Source: Pontibacter pudoricolor
Lineage (GTDB): Bacteria > Bacteroidota > Bacteroidia > Cytophagales > Hymenobacteraceae
Direction: 5' to 3'
Assembly (NCBI RefSeq): GCF_010092985.1
Contig: NZ_CP048106.1
Span: forward strand, 1,116,001-1,180,000
Length of the DNA stretch: 64,000 nt
The notes below the pieces were generated by a model. It made no database searches and was not told the origin of the DNA. It saw only the letters and a list, made by a program, of their open reading frames with translations. This document shows positions 37,903 through 46,872 of this stretch, one piece after another; the stretch's first letter is position 1, and every line of letters begins with the position of its first letter. The translations under genes and the position numbers were made by a program.

Positions 37903-38682
37903 ATGGCCAGGTTCGGGCTTACAGCAAAAGGTGTCGTTTATTGCCTGGTAGGTATTCTTGCTTTTATGGCGGCGTTTGAGATCGGTGGCAAATCCGAGCA
38001 GGGCTCCGACAAATCCGGCGTTTTCCAGTTTATATTGGAACAGTCTTATGGCCGCATTTTACTGGCCATTATAGCCCTGGGCCTTCTATGCTATACTATT
38101 TGGCGCTTTATTCAGGCATTTAAAGACACCGAAAACAAAGGCGATAATGCCAAAGGTATTGGTGTCCGGATACGTTATGCTTTCAGTGGGGTAGTGTATG
38201 GTGCGTTAGCTTACTATGCAGCGCAGCTTGTACTTGGCAACGGTGGTGGCAGTAATGGAGACTCCCGGCAGTCACTTGCCCGTGAGCTTTTGCAACAACC
38301 GTTTGGCCAGTGGCTGGTTGGTATAGTGGCTGTAGGCACAGCTATTGCTGGTTTTCACCAGATCTACCTGGCTATATCAGACAAATACAAAAAGAAAGTA
38401 CAGGGTACCGGATTAAAACATGAGGCAGAAGCTATGATGATCAGAGCCGGGAAGATCGGGTATATTGCCCGTGGCATCGTGTGGCTTATAATTGCATACT
38501 TGTTCCTGAAAGCCGCTATGAATTCAAATCCGAAAGAGGCTGGAGGCAGTGGCAGTGCGTTTCAGTTTCTGGAGAACTCCTCGTACGGTTCTTACCTGCT
38601 GGGCGCGGTTGCCATTGGCCTGATCTTTTACGGAGTATTCATGTTTATGCGAGCCAGGTACCAGGTTATTAATGTAAGCTGA
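37903..38682 (+). CDS. DUF1206 membrane protein (possibly frameshifted at the N-terminus)
   Basis: A 259-residue protein with three DUF1206 repeats of paired membrane helices (MARFGLTAKGVVYCLVGILA; RIRYAFSGVVYGALAYYA; RAGKIGYIARGIVWLIIAYL). The in-frame bases before the ATG encode AWVKN, which fits the family's usual W..-ARxG opening. An ATG at 37850 in another frame (MIDIAQHVPTP) looks like the natural start, joining through a one-base slip at the CCCC run at 37880-37883. Either the true start is 37903 or the gene carries a small frameshift. The function of the family is unknown. Confidence 0.75.
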   Translation: MARFGLTAKGVVYCLVGILAFMAAFEIGGKSEQGSDKSGVFQFILEQSYGRILLAIIALGLLCYTIWRFIQAFKDTENKGDNAKGIGVRIRYAFSGVVYGALAYYAAQLVLGNGGGSNGDSRQSLARELLQQPFGQWLVGIVAVGTAIAGFHQIYLAISDKYKKKVQGTGLKHEAEAMMIRAGKIGYIARGIVWLIIAYLFLKAAMNSNPKEAGGSGSAFQFLENSSYGSYLLGAVAIGLIFYGVFMFMRARYQVINVS

Positions 38683-38725
38683 AACTATAAATTTTAAACT
38701 ATAGATCTGTTCTACTGTTGCCCAT

Positions 38726-38770
38726 TTATAGTCTGGTTGATGTACAGAAGTGACGTCAACCAGACTATAA
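38726..38770. terminator. 15-bp hairpin after the DUF1206 gene
   Basis: A perfect 15-bp stem (38726-38740 with 38756-38770; arm TTATAGTCTGGTTGA) with a 15-base loop, 44 bp after the stop codon. The stem is A+T-closed rather than followed by a long T-run, so it is a plausible but not ideal terminator. Confidence 0.5.
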
Positions 38771-38845
38771 TTCATTAGCTTAATGCCTTTTAAAAATCAA
38801 TAATAAAGTATACATCCAACAACATACAGGTAAAAAATATTTTTT

Positions 38846-38874
38846 TTTGCAGAACGATCTGTACAGTATATTTG
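38846..38874 (+). promoter_or_regulatory. Bacteroidota-type promoter of the sigma-54 response regulator
   Basis: TTTG at 38846-38849, 17 bp, then TATATTTG at 38867-38874. This matches the -33 TTTG / -7 TAnnTTTG consensus of the Bacteroidota primary sigma factor, about 32 bp before the start codon. Confidence 0.6.
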
Positions 38875-38905
38875 ACAATGATGTATACCTGTTTCTGAAC
38901 AATAC

Positions 38906-40264
38906 ATGAAGAACACCCCTTTTAAAATCTTCATTCTGGATGATGACGTGTGGTACAGCGAGTTGCTGGAATATCATCTTTCTCTGAACCCCGACTATGA
39001 AATAAAGAAGTTTCACTCTGCAAAAGACTTTTTTGCCTGTTTACATGAGAACCCTGATGTTGTTACCGTAGATTATTCGCTACCCGACAAGAATGGCGGC
39101 GAGGTTCTGGCCAAGGTTAAAGAACGAAACCCGGATGTGCAGGTAATCATAATCTCAGGTCAGGAGGATGTGGCCACCGCGGTCGCTTTACTGAAGCAAG
39201 GTGCATACGACTATATTGTAAAAGACGAAGAGACAGCTGAAAAGCTTTGGAACACGATCAATAAGGTTCGTGAAAATCTCACGCTTCGTGAAGAAATAAG
39301 TCACCTGCGTGAAGAGATCGGCCAGAAATATGATTTCAGTAAAGTGATCATCGGCAACAGCGAAGCCATCAAAAAAGTGTTTTCGTTGATGTACAAGGCC
39401 ACTAAAACCAACATTACAGTATCTATAAACGGCGAAACAGGCACCGGTAAGGAATTGGTTGCTAAAGCGATCCACTATAACGGTATTCGGAAAAAATACC
39501 CGTATGTGGCAGTAAACGTTGCTGCAATCCCGAAAGAGCTCATAGAAAGTGAATTGTTCGGGCACGAAAAAGGGGCATTTACAGGAGCATCGGCACGCCG
39601 GATCGGAAGGTTTGAGGAAGCAAACAAAGGCACCATTTTCCTGGATGAGATAGGTGAACTAGACATTAGTCTGCAGGCTAAATTGCTGCGCGTACTCCAG
39701 GAAAAAGAAATTACCCGGGTTGGTGGCAATGCTGTCGTGCCAGTAGATGTCAGGATTATAGTAGCGACTCATAAAAACCTGGCAGAAGAAGTAAGTAATG
39801 GGACCTTCCGCGAGGACCTGTATTACCGCCTGCTTGGTTTGCCTATACATTTACCACCGCTACGAGATCGTGGTACAGACATTCTGGTTTTGGCACGCCA
39901 TTTTATGGATGAGTTTGCCAATGAGAACAATTTACCGCGAAAGAGCCTGACTGCAAAAGCACAGGAGAAAATACTGTCCTACGCTTACCCGGGTAACGTG
40001 CGCGAGCTAAAAGCTATAGTTGAACTTGCTATGGTGCTCTCCGATGAAGATGAAATTCAGGAACAGGACATCAACCTGGCAGTCAGTAACTCCAACAAGG
40101 ATTTCCTGGCAAAAGAACAATCCCTTAAAGCTTATACGACCCGCATTATTCAATACTTTCTGGACAAATATGACTACAACGTGCTACTGGTAGCGGACAA
40201 ACTTGACATCGGAAAGTCTACGATCTACCGCATGATACAGAGTAACGAGCTGAAAGTAAAGTAA
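38906..40264 (+). CDS. NtrC-family sigma-54-dependent response regulator
   Basis: A 452-residue three-domain regulator. The receiver domain (1-120) has phospho-acceptor D56 ([10 protein letters not shown]). The AAA+ domain (about 145-385) has Walker A GETGTGKE at 176-183 and the sigma-54 contact loop GAFTGA at 223-228. A Fis-type helix-turn-helix lies at the C-terminus ([17 protein letters not shown]). It activates RNA polymerase carrying RpoN after phosphorylation. The next gene on the same strand is a large hybrid kinase with an Hpt domain, a natural but unproven partner. Confidence 0.92.
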   Translation: MKNTPFKIFILDDDVWYSELLEYHLSLNPDYEIKKFHSAKDFFACLHENPDVVTVDYSLPDKNGGEVLAKVKERNPDVQVIIISGQEDVATAVALLKQGAYDYIVKDEETAEKLWNTINKVRENLTLREEISHLREEIGQKYDFSKVIIGNSEAIKKVFSLMYKATKTNITVSINGETGTGKELVAKAIHYNGIRKKYPYVAVNVAAIPKELIESELFGHEKGAFTGASARRIGRFEEANKGTIFLDEIGELDISLQAKLLRVLQEKEITRVGGNAVVPVDVRIIVATHKNLAEEVSNGTFREDLYYRLLGLPIHLPPLRDRGTDILVLARHFMDEFANENNLPRKSLTAKAQEKILSYAYPGNVRELKAIVELAMVLSDEDEIQEQDINLAVSNSNKDFLAKEQSLKAYTTRIIQYFLDKYDYNVLLVADKLDIGKSTIYRMIQSNELKVK

Positions 40265-40525
40265 ATCTTAAGCAGGATATCTCTTACACGTTATAAATAG
40301 TATTTTATCAATAGTGCCTATAGTTTGAAATAAAGATTTCAGGACGATTTCGCTAACTAAATAACTATAAGTTTACCAGTCCAGAACTATGGCAAAAGGC
40401 TTTAAACCAACAATTAAATTTTGGGCCAGTAGCAGGATATACTGGTAAAAATTAATTAAAACATATCCTGAAAAGCATAATAATAAGCAGTTGAAAACCC
40501 GTAACTTGCAGGCAAATATTATTAG

Positions 40526-43500
40526 ATGGAAAGTGTAAACGACGTAGCTACGCTGCTCGGGTTATTAGAGAAAGAACGAAAGGCACGGCGAGCAGCCGAA
40601 GAGTTGGCTGAAGAAAATTTAGCAGCGCTTAATAAATTAAAACTGGAACTTGCATCAGTCGAAGATACCAATTCGTTTACCACAGCACAGCAAAAACACG
40701 AACTTGAGGAAGAATATCCCGACCCGATCCTTCGTGTAAATGATCAGGGTAAAATCTATTATGCTAATGCTGCCGGTTTCCACTTTCTGCAAACTATAGA
40801 GGAGCGGCGAATACCAGCCCTGGCACGTTTATTTGTCAGTAAAGTGAATATCGCCAACAAAGCAGGCAAACCCATAACCCTGCAATCGCATCTGCTGGAC
40901 AAGCACCTTCAGTTGTTTATAGTTCCTCTTAAAAGTAAGGGGTATGCAAACATTTACCTGAAAAACATTACAGAGCGGCGCGAAGCGGAACTGGCACTCG
41001 AAGAAAGTCAGTATTTTGTCCGCAACATCACCCATACCATTCCCAATATAATTTACATCTACGATCTTGAGCAGGATCGCTTTGTTTACCTGAACGATCA
41101 CATTGAATCTGTACTGGGCTATAACCAGCAGGACATAGCAGCTATGCACGGGCATGTGTTTATGTCGTTGTTGCTGCCGGAAGAGCTGCCAAAAATGTAT
41201 GCGCATACCTATGGCATGCTGCAGGCACAGGATGGCGAAGTGCGGGAAGCGGAGTACATGGTATTATCTAAAAATGGTGAAAAGAAAAACCTGTTATGCC
41301 GTGAAAGTATTTTTAAGCGCAAAGAAGACGGCCAGGTAAAAAAAGTGATAGGCTCGGCCCAGGATGTAACGCAACTACGGGAGCAAACCAAAGCGCTGCT
41401 AGAGCAAAAAGAATTCTACGAAGGTATCCTGAATCATATACCGTCAGATATAGCGGTTTATAATAACCAACTCCAGTACCTTTTTGTAAACCCTGTTGCA
41501 GTCTCTGATCCGGCATTACGCAAATGGATAGTAGGCAAAACCAATGAAGAATACTGCGCCTACAGAAATGTCCCGCCTGAGCGTATTAAAACAAGAAGTT
41601 ACCATTTAGAAGTTGCCCGATCCAGTAAAGAATATGTTGCTTTTGAAGAGCAGATAACTACACCCAAAGGTGACACATCTTACCATATCCGCAAGCTAAA
41701 CCCAGTAGTAGACCAGAGCGGAGATCTGAAAATGATCATCGGACATGGCCTGAATATTACAGACCTCCGGACTGCTCAGGAAAAAATAACAAAGAGCGAA
41801 GAGAAGAACAGGGCTATTCTGGCGGCAATACCTGACCTTATGTTTATAATAGACAAGGATGGTATATACCTGGACATGAAGAATGTGGAGCAGGCACATC
41901 TGCTCGTTCCTAAGGAAAACGTGATTGGCTCTCACATACAAACACTCCTACCCGAATCGGTTCACAAACAGATACTTGGCCTTATTAAAAAGGTAATTAA
42001 AACCGGCCACCCGGAACGTACAGACTATGAACTGGAACTGGAAAATGGCCTACACTATTATGAAGGCAGAATAATTAAGTATAACTCCGAGCAGGTACTG
42101 GCGATTATTCGTGATACCACCGAAGAGCGGAAGGCAGCCCTGACCGCCAAAGAACAGAATGACTTTATAAGGCTTGTAATGGACTCCAGCCCAAGCCTCA
42201 TCTACGTTAAGGATGGTGAAAGCAAATTTAAGATGGCTAACAAAGGTGTTGCCGAACTCTTTGATTTACCTTTAAGCGATTTACTGGAAAAAGATAACAA
42301 GGAACTTTTTCCTATACTAGCTGATAGAGAACACTTTGAAAAAGATGACCAAAAAGTAATAGCTGAAAATCGCGAAATAATAGTTGAAGAGTGCTTTACC
42401 AAACGGGATGGGAGCAATGTATGGTTTAAAACCATAAAACGTCCGCTTGTTTCCAGCGATGGGCAGCTACATATACTTGGTATTTCTACGGACATAACCG
42501 CACAACGCAAGGCTACAAAACAGCTCGAAGAAAGCGAAGAACTTTATCGCCTGCTTTCTGAGAACTCGAAAGATATGATAAGCCTGCATGAGCTGAATGG
42601 CCGTTACATCTTTATTTCAAAAGCTGTGGAAGAGATGCTGGGCTATACTGCTTCAGAGGTTATCGGACACTTACCTCAGTTATTGATTCATCCTGATGAT
42701 TACCAGCTGCTGCATATCAGCTTCAGGAACGTGCAGGCAAAAAAAGTAAATACCAACGTAGAGCACAGACTGATTCGTAAAGACGGGAGTACGCTATGGG
42801 TAGAGACCAATTTAAAACCATTACTTGATGCCGAAGGCAATATTGTAAAGATCCAGTCATCGGCACGGGATATTAGTCTTCGCCGCGTAAATGCTGAAGC
42901 CCTAAAACGCAGTGAAAGAAAGTACCGTGACCTTATAAACTATAGCCAGGCGTTTATTTGCGCACATGATATGCAGGGCACTATCCTGTCTGCTAATCCG
43001 TACCTGCTGAATATGCTGGGCTATACCGAAGAGGAGATTATTGGCAAACAGCTCACCTCCTTCTTTCCTCAGGAACACCGAAAGAATTTTGCAAACTATA
43101 TAGATAAATTCCAGGACTCGAACTTTGCAGAAGGGGTTCTTTGTATCTTAAATAAACATAACCAGGAGCGCTTTCTGTATTACCAGAATTATAAAGCAGA
43201 GGAGCCCGATATGCCCGCTTATATAATTGGCCTCGCACAGGATATTACAGACCGCCTGCAAACTGAACATGATCTGAAGAGGGCCAAAGAAGCTGCTGAA
43301 GAATCTGCAAAAGTCAAAGAAAACTTTCTGGCCAACATGAGCCACGAAATCCGGACGCCGATGAACGGTATTCTGGGAATGGCCGGGCTGATGCAGAAAA
43401 CTAACCTGGACGAAGCTCAAAACAACTATCTGAAGATTATAAAACAATCTGCGGAGAATCTGCTGGTTGTAATAAACGATATATTGGATGTTGCTAAAAT

Positions 43501-44827
43501 TGAAGCTGGTAAGCTGGACCTGGAGCAAATCCCTTTCAATCTGGGCGATTCTATCCGGAACTCATTCCAGGCACTGATATATAAAGCTGAAGAAAAAGAG
43601 ATCGCCTATAGTTTCGAAGCCCAGCAGGAGCAATACCCACTTGTTGTCGGGGACCCATACCGGTTAAACCAGGTTTTGCTTAACCTGCTGAACAACGCCA
43701 TTAAATTCACTGACGTTGGCAGCGTAACCCTTAAGTGTCAACTCGTCAGCGAAACTCCAGAAGAGCTGACGATTGAGTTTGAAGTAGCGGATACAGGTAT
43801 TGGTATACCAGCTGAAAAACTTGAGATCATTTTTGATGGGTTTACACAAGCCTACTCCAGCATAACCCGGAAATATGGTGGCTCAGGACTTGGGTTAAGT
43901 ATCTGCAAAAACCTGGTTGAAATGCAGGGAGGCAGTATATGGGTAGATAGTAAGGACGGCAAAGGAAGCGTCTTTAAATTTAAGCTTACCTACGCTAAAG
44001 CAACCGAAACGCAGCAGACCGAAAACAATAACTTAGAAGTTGACTTTGATAGCCTGGAACCGCTGCACATTTTAATAGCAGAAGATAACGAGATCAATGT
44101 TTTCCTGGCACAGTCTATTCTGGAGGGTTGGAACTTTACAGTAGATGTTGCTCAAAATGGTAGTAAGGCAGTTGAGATGGCTTTGCAAAACAGGTATGAT
44201 GTTATTTTAATGGACATCCAAATGCCTGAATTAAGCGGTATTGATGCAACGTTGGAAATACGGGCTAATGCAGATCAAACAATCTCCAATGTGCCAATTA
44301 TAGCCCTTACAGCCAATGCTTTCAAGGGGGATGCAGAGAAATACCTGGCTGTCGGTATGAATGATTATATATCTAAACCTTTTCAGGAAGAGGCATTGTA
44401 TTTAAAGATTTTTGCACTGGTTCCTGATAAAGTTAAGAAAAGGCCAATAAAAGCTATAGCTAAAATTACCGTACCGGCTATAGTTGAACAACCTCTCTAT
44501 GATCTGCAAACACTGCACAAAATGGCCCGTGGGAATCAGGCATTCGTTAACAGAACTATACAGCTTTTTATACAAACGGTTCCTGAAACAGTAGCAGAAC
44601 TAATGAACTGTGAACAGCAGCAGAATTGGGAAGGTGTTAGCGCAGCCGCACATAAATTAAAATCAACAGTGGATACATTACGTATCGAACAATTACGGCC
44701 TGTGGTAAGACAAATTGAACTGGATGCTAAAAAGCATATCAACCTAAAGCAAGTGTCTGCGCATATTGCCTTTGTAGGAGAACATATAAATCTCATCATT
44801 AAGGAAATAACCAAAGAGATTATCTAA
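40526..44827 (+). CDS. Multi-PAS hybrid histidine kinase with receiver and Hpt domains
   Basis: A 1433-residue cytoplasmic sensor; no membrane span is seen. It has an N-terminal coiled coil (1-60), then about seven PAS/PAC units up to residue 915, several ending in a PAC-like ITxxR block. Then follow a HisKA domain (MSHEIRTPMNGILGM, H940), an HATPase domain (NLLNNAIKF, DTGIGIP, GGSGLGLSICKNL), a receiver domain (VILMDIQMPE, D1230) and an Hpt domain (AAHKLKST, H1376). The chain H-D-H allows a phosphorelay to a separate response regulator. The many PAS units suggest redox, oxygen or ligand sensing. Confidence 0.92.
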   Translation: MESVNDVATLLGLLEKERKARRAAEELAEENLAALNKLKLELASVEDTNSFTTAQQKHELEEEYPDPILRVNDQGKIYYANAAGFHFLQTIEERRIPALARLFVSKVNIANKAGKPITLQSHLLDKHLQLFIVPLKSKGYANIYLKNITERREAELALEESQYFVRNITHTIPNIIYIYDLEQDRFVYLNDHIESVLGYNQQDIAAMHGHVFMSLLLPEELPKMYAHTYGMLQAQDGEVREAEYMVLSKNGEKKNLLCRESIFKRKEDGQVKKVIGSAQDVTQLREQTKALLEQKEFYEGILNHIPSDIAVYNNQLQYLFVNPVAVSDPALRKWIVGKTNEEYCAYRNVPPERIKTRSYHLEVARSSKEYVAFEEQITTPKGDTSYHIRKLNPVVDQSGDLKMIIGHGLNITDLRTAQEKITKSEEKNRAILAAIPDLMFIIDKDGIYLDMKNVEQAHLLVPKENVIGSHIQTLLPESVHKQILGLIKKVIKTGHPERTDYELELENGLHYYEGRIIKYNSEQVLAIIRDTTEERKAALTAKEQNDFIRLVMDSSPSLIYVKDGESKFKMANKGVAELFDLPLSDLLEKDNKELFPILADREHFEKDDQKVIAENREIIVEECFTKRDGSNVWFKTIKRPLVSSDGQLHILGISTDITAQRKATKQLEESEELYRLLSENSKDMISLHELNGRYIFISKAVEEMLGYTASEVIGHLPQLLIHPDDYQLLHISFRNVQAKKVNTNVEHRLIRKDGSTLWVETNLKPLLDAEGNIVKIQSSARDISLRRVNAEALKRSERKYRDLINYSQAFICAHDMQGTILSANPYLLNMLGYTEEEIIGKQLTSFFPQEHRKNFANYIDKFQDSNFAEGVLCILNKHNQERFLYYQNYKAEEPDMPAYIIGLAQDITDRLQTEHDLKRAKEAAEESAKVKENFLANMSHEIRTPMNGILGMAGLMQKTNLDEAQNNYLKIIKQSAENLLVVINDILDVAKIEAGKLDLEQIPFNLGDSIRNSFQALIYKAEEKEIAYSFEAQQEQYPLVVGDPYRLNQVLLNLLNNAIKFTDVGSVTLKCQLVSETPEELTIEFEVADTGIGIPAEKLEIIFDGFTQAYSSITRKYGGSGLGLSICKNLVEMQGGSIWVDSKDGKGSVFKFKLTYAKATETQQTENNNLEVDFDSLEPLHILIAEDNEINVFLAQSILEGWNFTVDVAQNGSKAVEMALQNRYDVILMDIQMPELSGIDATLEIRANADQTISNVPIIALTANAFKGDAEKYLAVGMNDYISKPFQEEALYLKIFALVPDKVKKRPIKAIAKITVPAIVEQPLYDLQTLHKMARGNQAFVNRTIQLFIQTVPETVAELMNCEQQQNWEGVSAAAHKLKSTVDTLRIEQLRPVVRQIELDAKKHINLKQVSAHIAFVGEHINLIIKEITKEII

Positions 44828-44880
44828 GCACTGCAACTATAGTTCTGTTTACGGGACTATAGTTTTAAATAGTGCGAATT

Positions 44881-44940
44881 GTACACCAACAAAGCAAAAA
44901 GCCGCTGAAATTACAGCGGCTTTTTGCTTTGTTGGTGTAC
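44881..44940. terminator. Perfect 27-bp palindrome, bidirectional terminator
   Basis: Arms 44881-44907 and 44914-44940 are exact reverse complements over 27 bp, with loop AAATTA. The GC-rich centre (AGCCGCTG/CAGCGGCT) is flanked by A5 and T5 tracts, so it can terminate both the kinase gene from the left and the convergent small gene from the right. The stem is much longer than an ordinary terminator. Confidence 0.9.
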
Positions 44941-44946
44941 TGGTAT

Positions 44947-45312
44947 TTATTCGTATGAGGCTGATGTGAGCATTACATGCCTGCTCATTTGCTGGATCAG
45001 GTAGAGTCGTAGTGCGGCATCTTCCTGTAACATGAGCTGCAGCTCATCTTTAGAGATACAAAGGACTTCGGCTGCTTCGGTGGCAATCACTGTCTGGCTA
45101 TAGTTATCCTGCATCAGGTCCGGCAAACCCAACAGGGTTCCGGCCTGCACTTTTCTGGGAGCGCCACCTTCAGGCGTAACCTGCGCACTTCCTTTTATAA
45201 GGTAATAAAGCTCCTTGTTGGGGTTCCCTGATTTAAACAAGCAAGTATCAGGAGTTACCCTTTTAAGGTTACCTTTAACCTGCCCCTCCTCTATCATCTT
45301 CCTGAACAACAT
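44947..45312 (-). CDS. Single-domain cyclic nucleotide-binding protein
   Basis: A 121-residue cNMP-binding beta-roll without a DNA-binding domain. Visible are LFKSGNPNKELYYLIKGSAQ, the phosphate-cassette-like region KVQAGTLLGLPDLMQDN and VIATEAAEVLCISKDELQLM. The usual RXAS arginine is not obvious. It may sense a nucleotide or simply act as a dimer partner. It converges on the hybrid kinase gene. Upstream, at 45582-45593, lies TGACTTATGTCA, similar to the cco dyads, but no promoter box is positioned to match. Confidence 0.75.
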   Translation of the reverse strand: MLFRKMIEEGQVKGNLKRVTPDTCLFKSGNPNKELYYLIKGSAQVTPEGGAPRKVQAGTLLGLPDLMQDNYSQTVIATEAAEVLCISKDELQLMLQEDAALRLYLIQQMSRHVMLTSASYE

Positions 45313-45644
45313 ATATACAGCTTAGTTAAGTATGTACGAAAACAATTGGCTTGCCTTTACAAAAATAAAAAAGGAGCATTAACAACTATAGCTTTTGAAT
45401 CAACTATTCTATGTCTGCTTCAGAATTACTGATTTGTGGACTTTTTAGCCTGCTTGAGGGTATTTTAATACTGTATACCAGCTTAGCAACTAAACCTTCC
45501 TTCCTGTAATTAACCAATTATTATATGATAAAGGTACCACGGGCGCTTAAGCCATGCACTGAGTAACGTCACCGGCAGTAATGACTTATGTCAGTTTAGA
45601 AACTATAGTCTGGTGGGATGACTGAAGAGTAAAATGTTTATTTT
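45313..45644. other. Spacer with one isolated FNR-like dyad
   Basis: About 330 bases without a gene. The only pattern I see is TGACTTATGTCA at 45582-45593, identical in form to the proximal dyad before ccoG, but with no second dyad 22 bp away and no -7 box at the matching distance in either direction. Three CTATAG words are nearby. No terminator hairpin is apparent for the SafE-like gene that ends at 45645. Confidence 0.4.
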
Positions 45645-46376
45645 TTAGTGAGTAGTAGCTGCAACAGGCTTGGTACAACAGCTCATTTCAGTTTTGTGTG
45701 TAGCTGTTTCTACTACTTTAGGACTAAGATACGGGATGCCTAAACCTAAGCCGCGAACTATAAAAAGGATGGCCAGTGTCATGCCGATGTAGGGTACCGC
45801 ACGGTTAAACATACCACGCACTTTCAGGCTTATAAGCTTACCGGATAAAGATACCAGGAACATTAACGGGAAGGTTCCGAGGCCAAACAAGGCCATGTAA
45901 AGCATGGCTCCGGTAACTCCCGGTGCACTGATCGCTCCGGCCAGGGCAATATAAACAAAACCGCAAGGCAGCAATCCATTTAATAGTCCAACCATAAACA
46001 GGGCACTCAGCGAGTTCTTCTGGAAATAATAGCCCAGTTTCCGCCTTACCCAGCTCATTAGTTTATCGGTACCAAGTATGCTGGCAGATTTGCCTTTTAT
46101 AGCAGCCGGAAGAACCAGTAATAGTAAAATTAAAATACCTGAAACGATAGATACGGTTTGCTGTAAGCCCGCCATCTGCAGCGATTCGCCGAACGCGCCA
46201 GCCAAAGCACCGAGCAAAGCATACGTAACTATACGGCCGCTATTGTACAGGAGCCGGCCGGCGTAATATCGCCAGCCGGAACTCCCGACAAAGGGTAGCG
46301 CCATCGCTATCGGGCCGCACATCCCTACACAATGGAAACTACCTACAATTCCGAAAATAAATCCAGCCCAGATCAT
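45645..46376 (-). CDS. SafE/TauE-like membrane protein of the cbb3 maturation cluster
   Basis: A 243-residue protein with six predicted spans and a cysteine-rich start, FGIVGSFHCVGMCGPIAMAL, typical of the UreH/SafE-like proteins that follow ccoH in Bacteroidota and Proteobacteria. LNGLLPCGFVYIALAGAI repeats the proline-cysteine pattern of a second half. It ends MSCCTKPVAATTH, a cysteine-histidine tail that could bind copper. It lies 2 bp after ccoH, so it probably serves copper delivery or heme handling for the oxidase. Confidence 0.8.
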   Translation of the reverse strand: MIWAGFIFGIVGSFHCVGMCGPIAMALPFVGSSGWRYYAGRLLYNSGRIVTYALLGALAGAFGESLQMAGLQQTVSIVSGILILLLLVLPAAIKGKSASILGTDKLMSWVRRKLGYYFQKNSLSALFMVGLLNGLLPCGFVYIALAGAISAPGVTGAMLYMALFGLGTFPLMFLVSLSGKLISLKVRGMFNRAVPYIGMTLAILFIVRGLGLGIPYLSPKVVETATHKTEMSCCTKPVAATTH

Positions 46377-46378
46377 GG

Positions 46379-46852
46379 CTATTTTTGTATTTGGATTACT
46401 TTTTCTGTGTAATATGTATCTTCACCGTCGCTGAAGTTCACGCGAACTTTCCAGATTCCGCTATCAAGATCTTTGGCATCAAGTAACTGACTCTGGTCAC
46501 GGCCCAGTTGAAGCGGCAACTGCTCGTCTAGTTTGTCGTTAGACGGGCGGAAAAGCGTAATGGTACCTGTCAGGTTTTTGTCTTTATAAGTAGCGGGCAT
46601 CTGCAATAAAATTGTTTTATCGTCAGCGCTATAGTTTAGCATCACATCACCAAGTGCCTGTGTGCGTCTCACTTTTTCTATCTGGTCCTGATACTTGATC
46701 TCCTGCTCATAATAATCCTTGCTAACAAGGTCTACATCCTGGTTCATGGCTTTGTAAACAAACATAGCTATGTAGCTCATAAACAAAATCATACAAACTA
46801 CAATGGCATATGGCCAAAGGGTAAAACTTTTATTTTTATCTGTATTTTTCAT
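46379..46852 (-). CDS. ccoH: FixH/CcoH family protein
   Basis: A 157-residue protein with one N-terminal span (WPYAIVVCMILFMSYIAMFV) and a periplasmic beta-rich domain (VDLVSKDYYEQEIKYQDQIE, TGTITLFRPSNDKLDEQLPL). It is the FixH domain needed for stable assembly of the cbb3 oxidase. It lies between ccoG (20-bp gap) and the SafE-like gene. Sequence conservation in this family is low, so the call leans partly on position. Confidence 0.85.
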   Translation of the reverse strand: MKNTDKNKSFTLWPYAIVVCMILFMSYIAMFVYKAMNQDVDLVSKDYYEQEIKYQDQIEKVRRTQALGDVMLNYSADDKTILLQMPATYKDKNLTGTITLFRPSNDKLDEQLPLQLGRDQSQLLDAKDLDSGIWKVRVNFSDGEDTYYTEKVIQIQK

Positions 46853-46872
46853 TTTGAAGTCTCCTTTTACAA

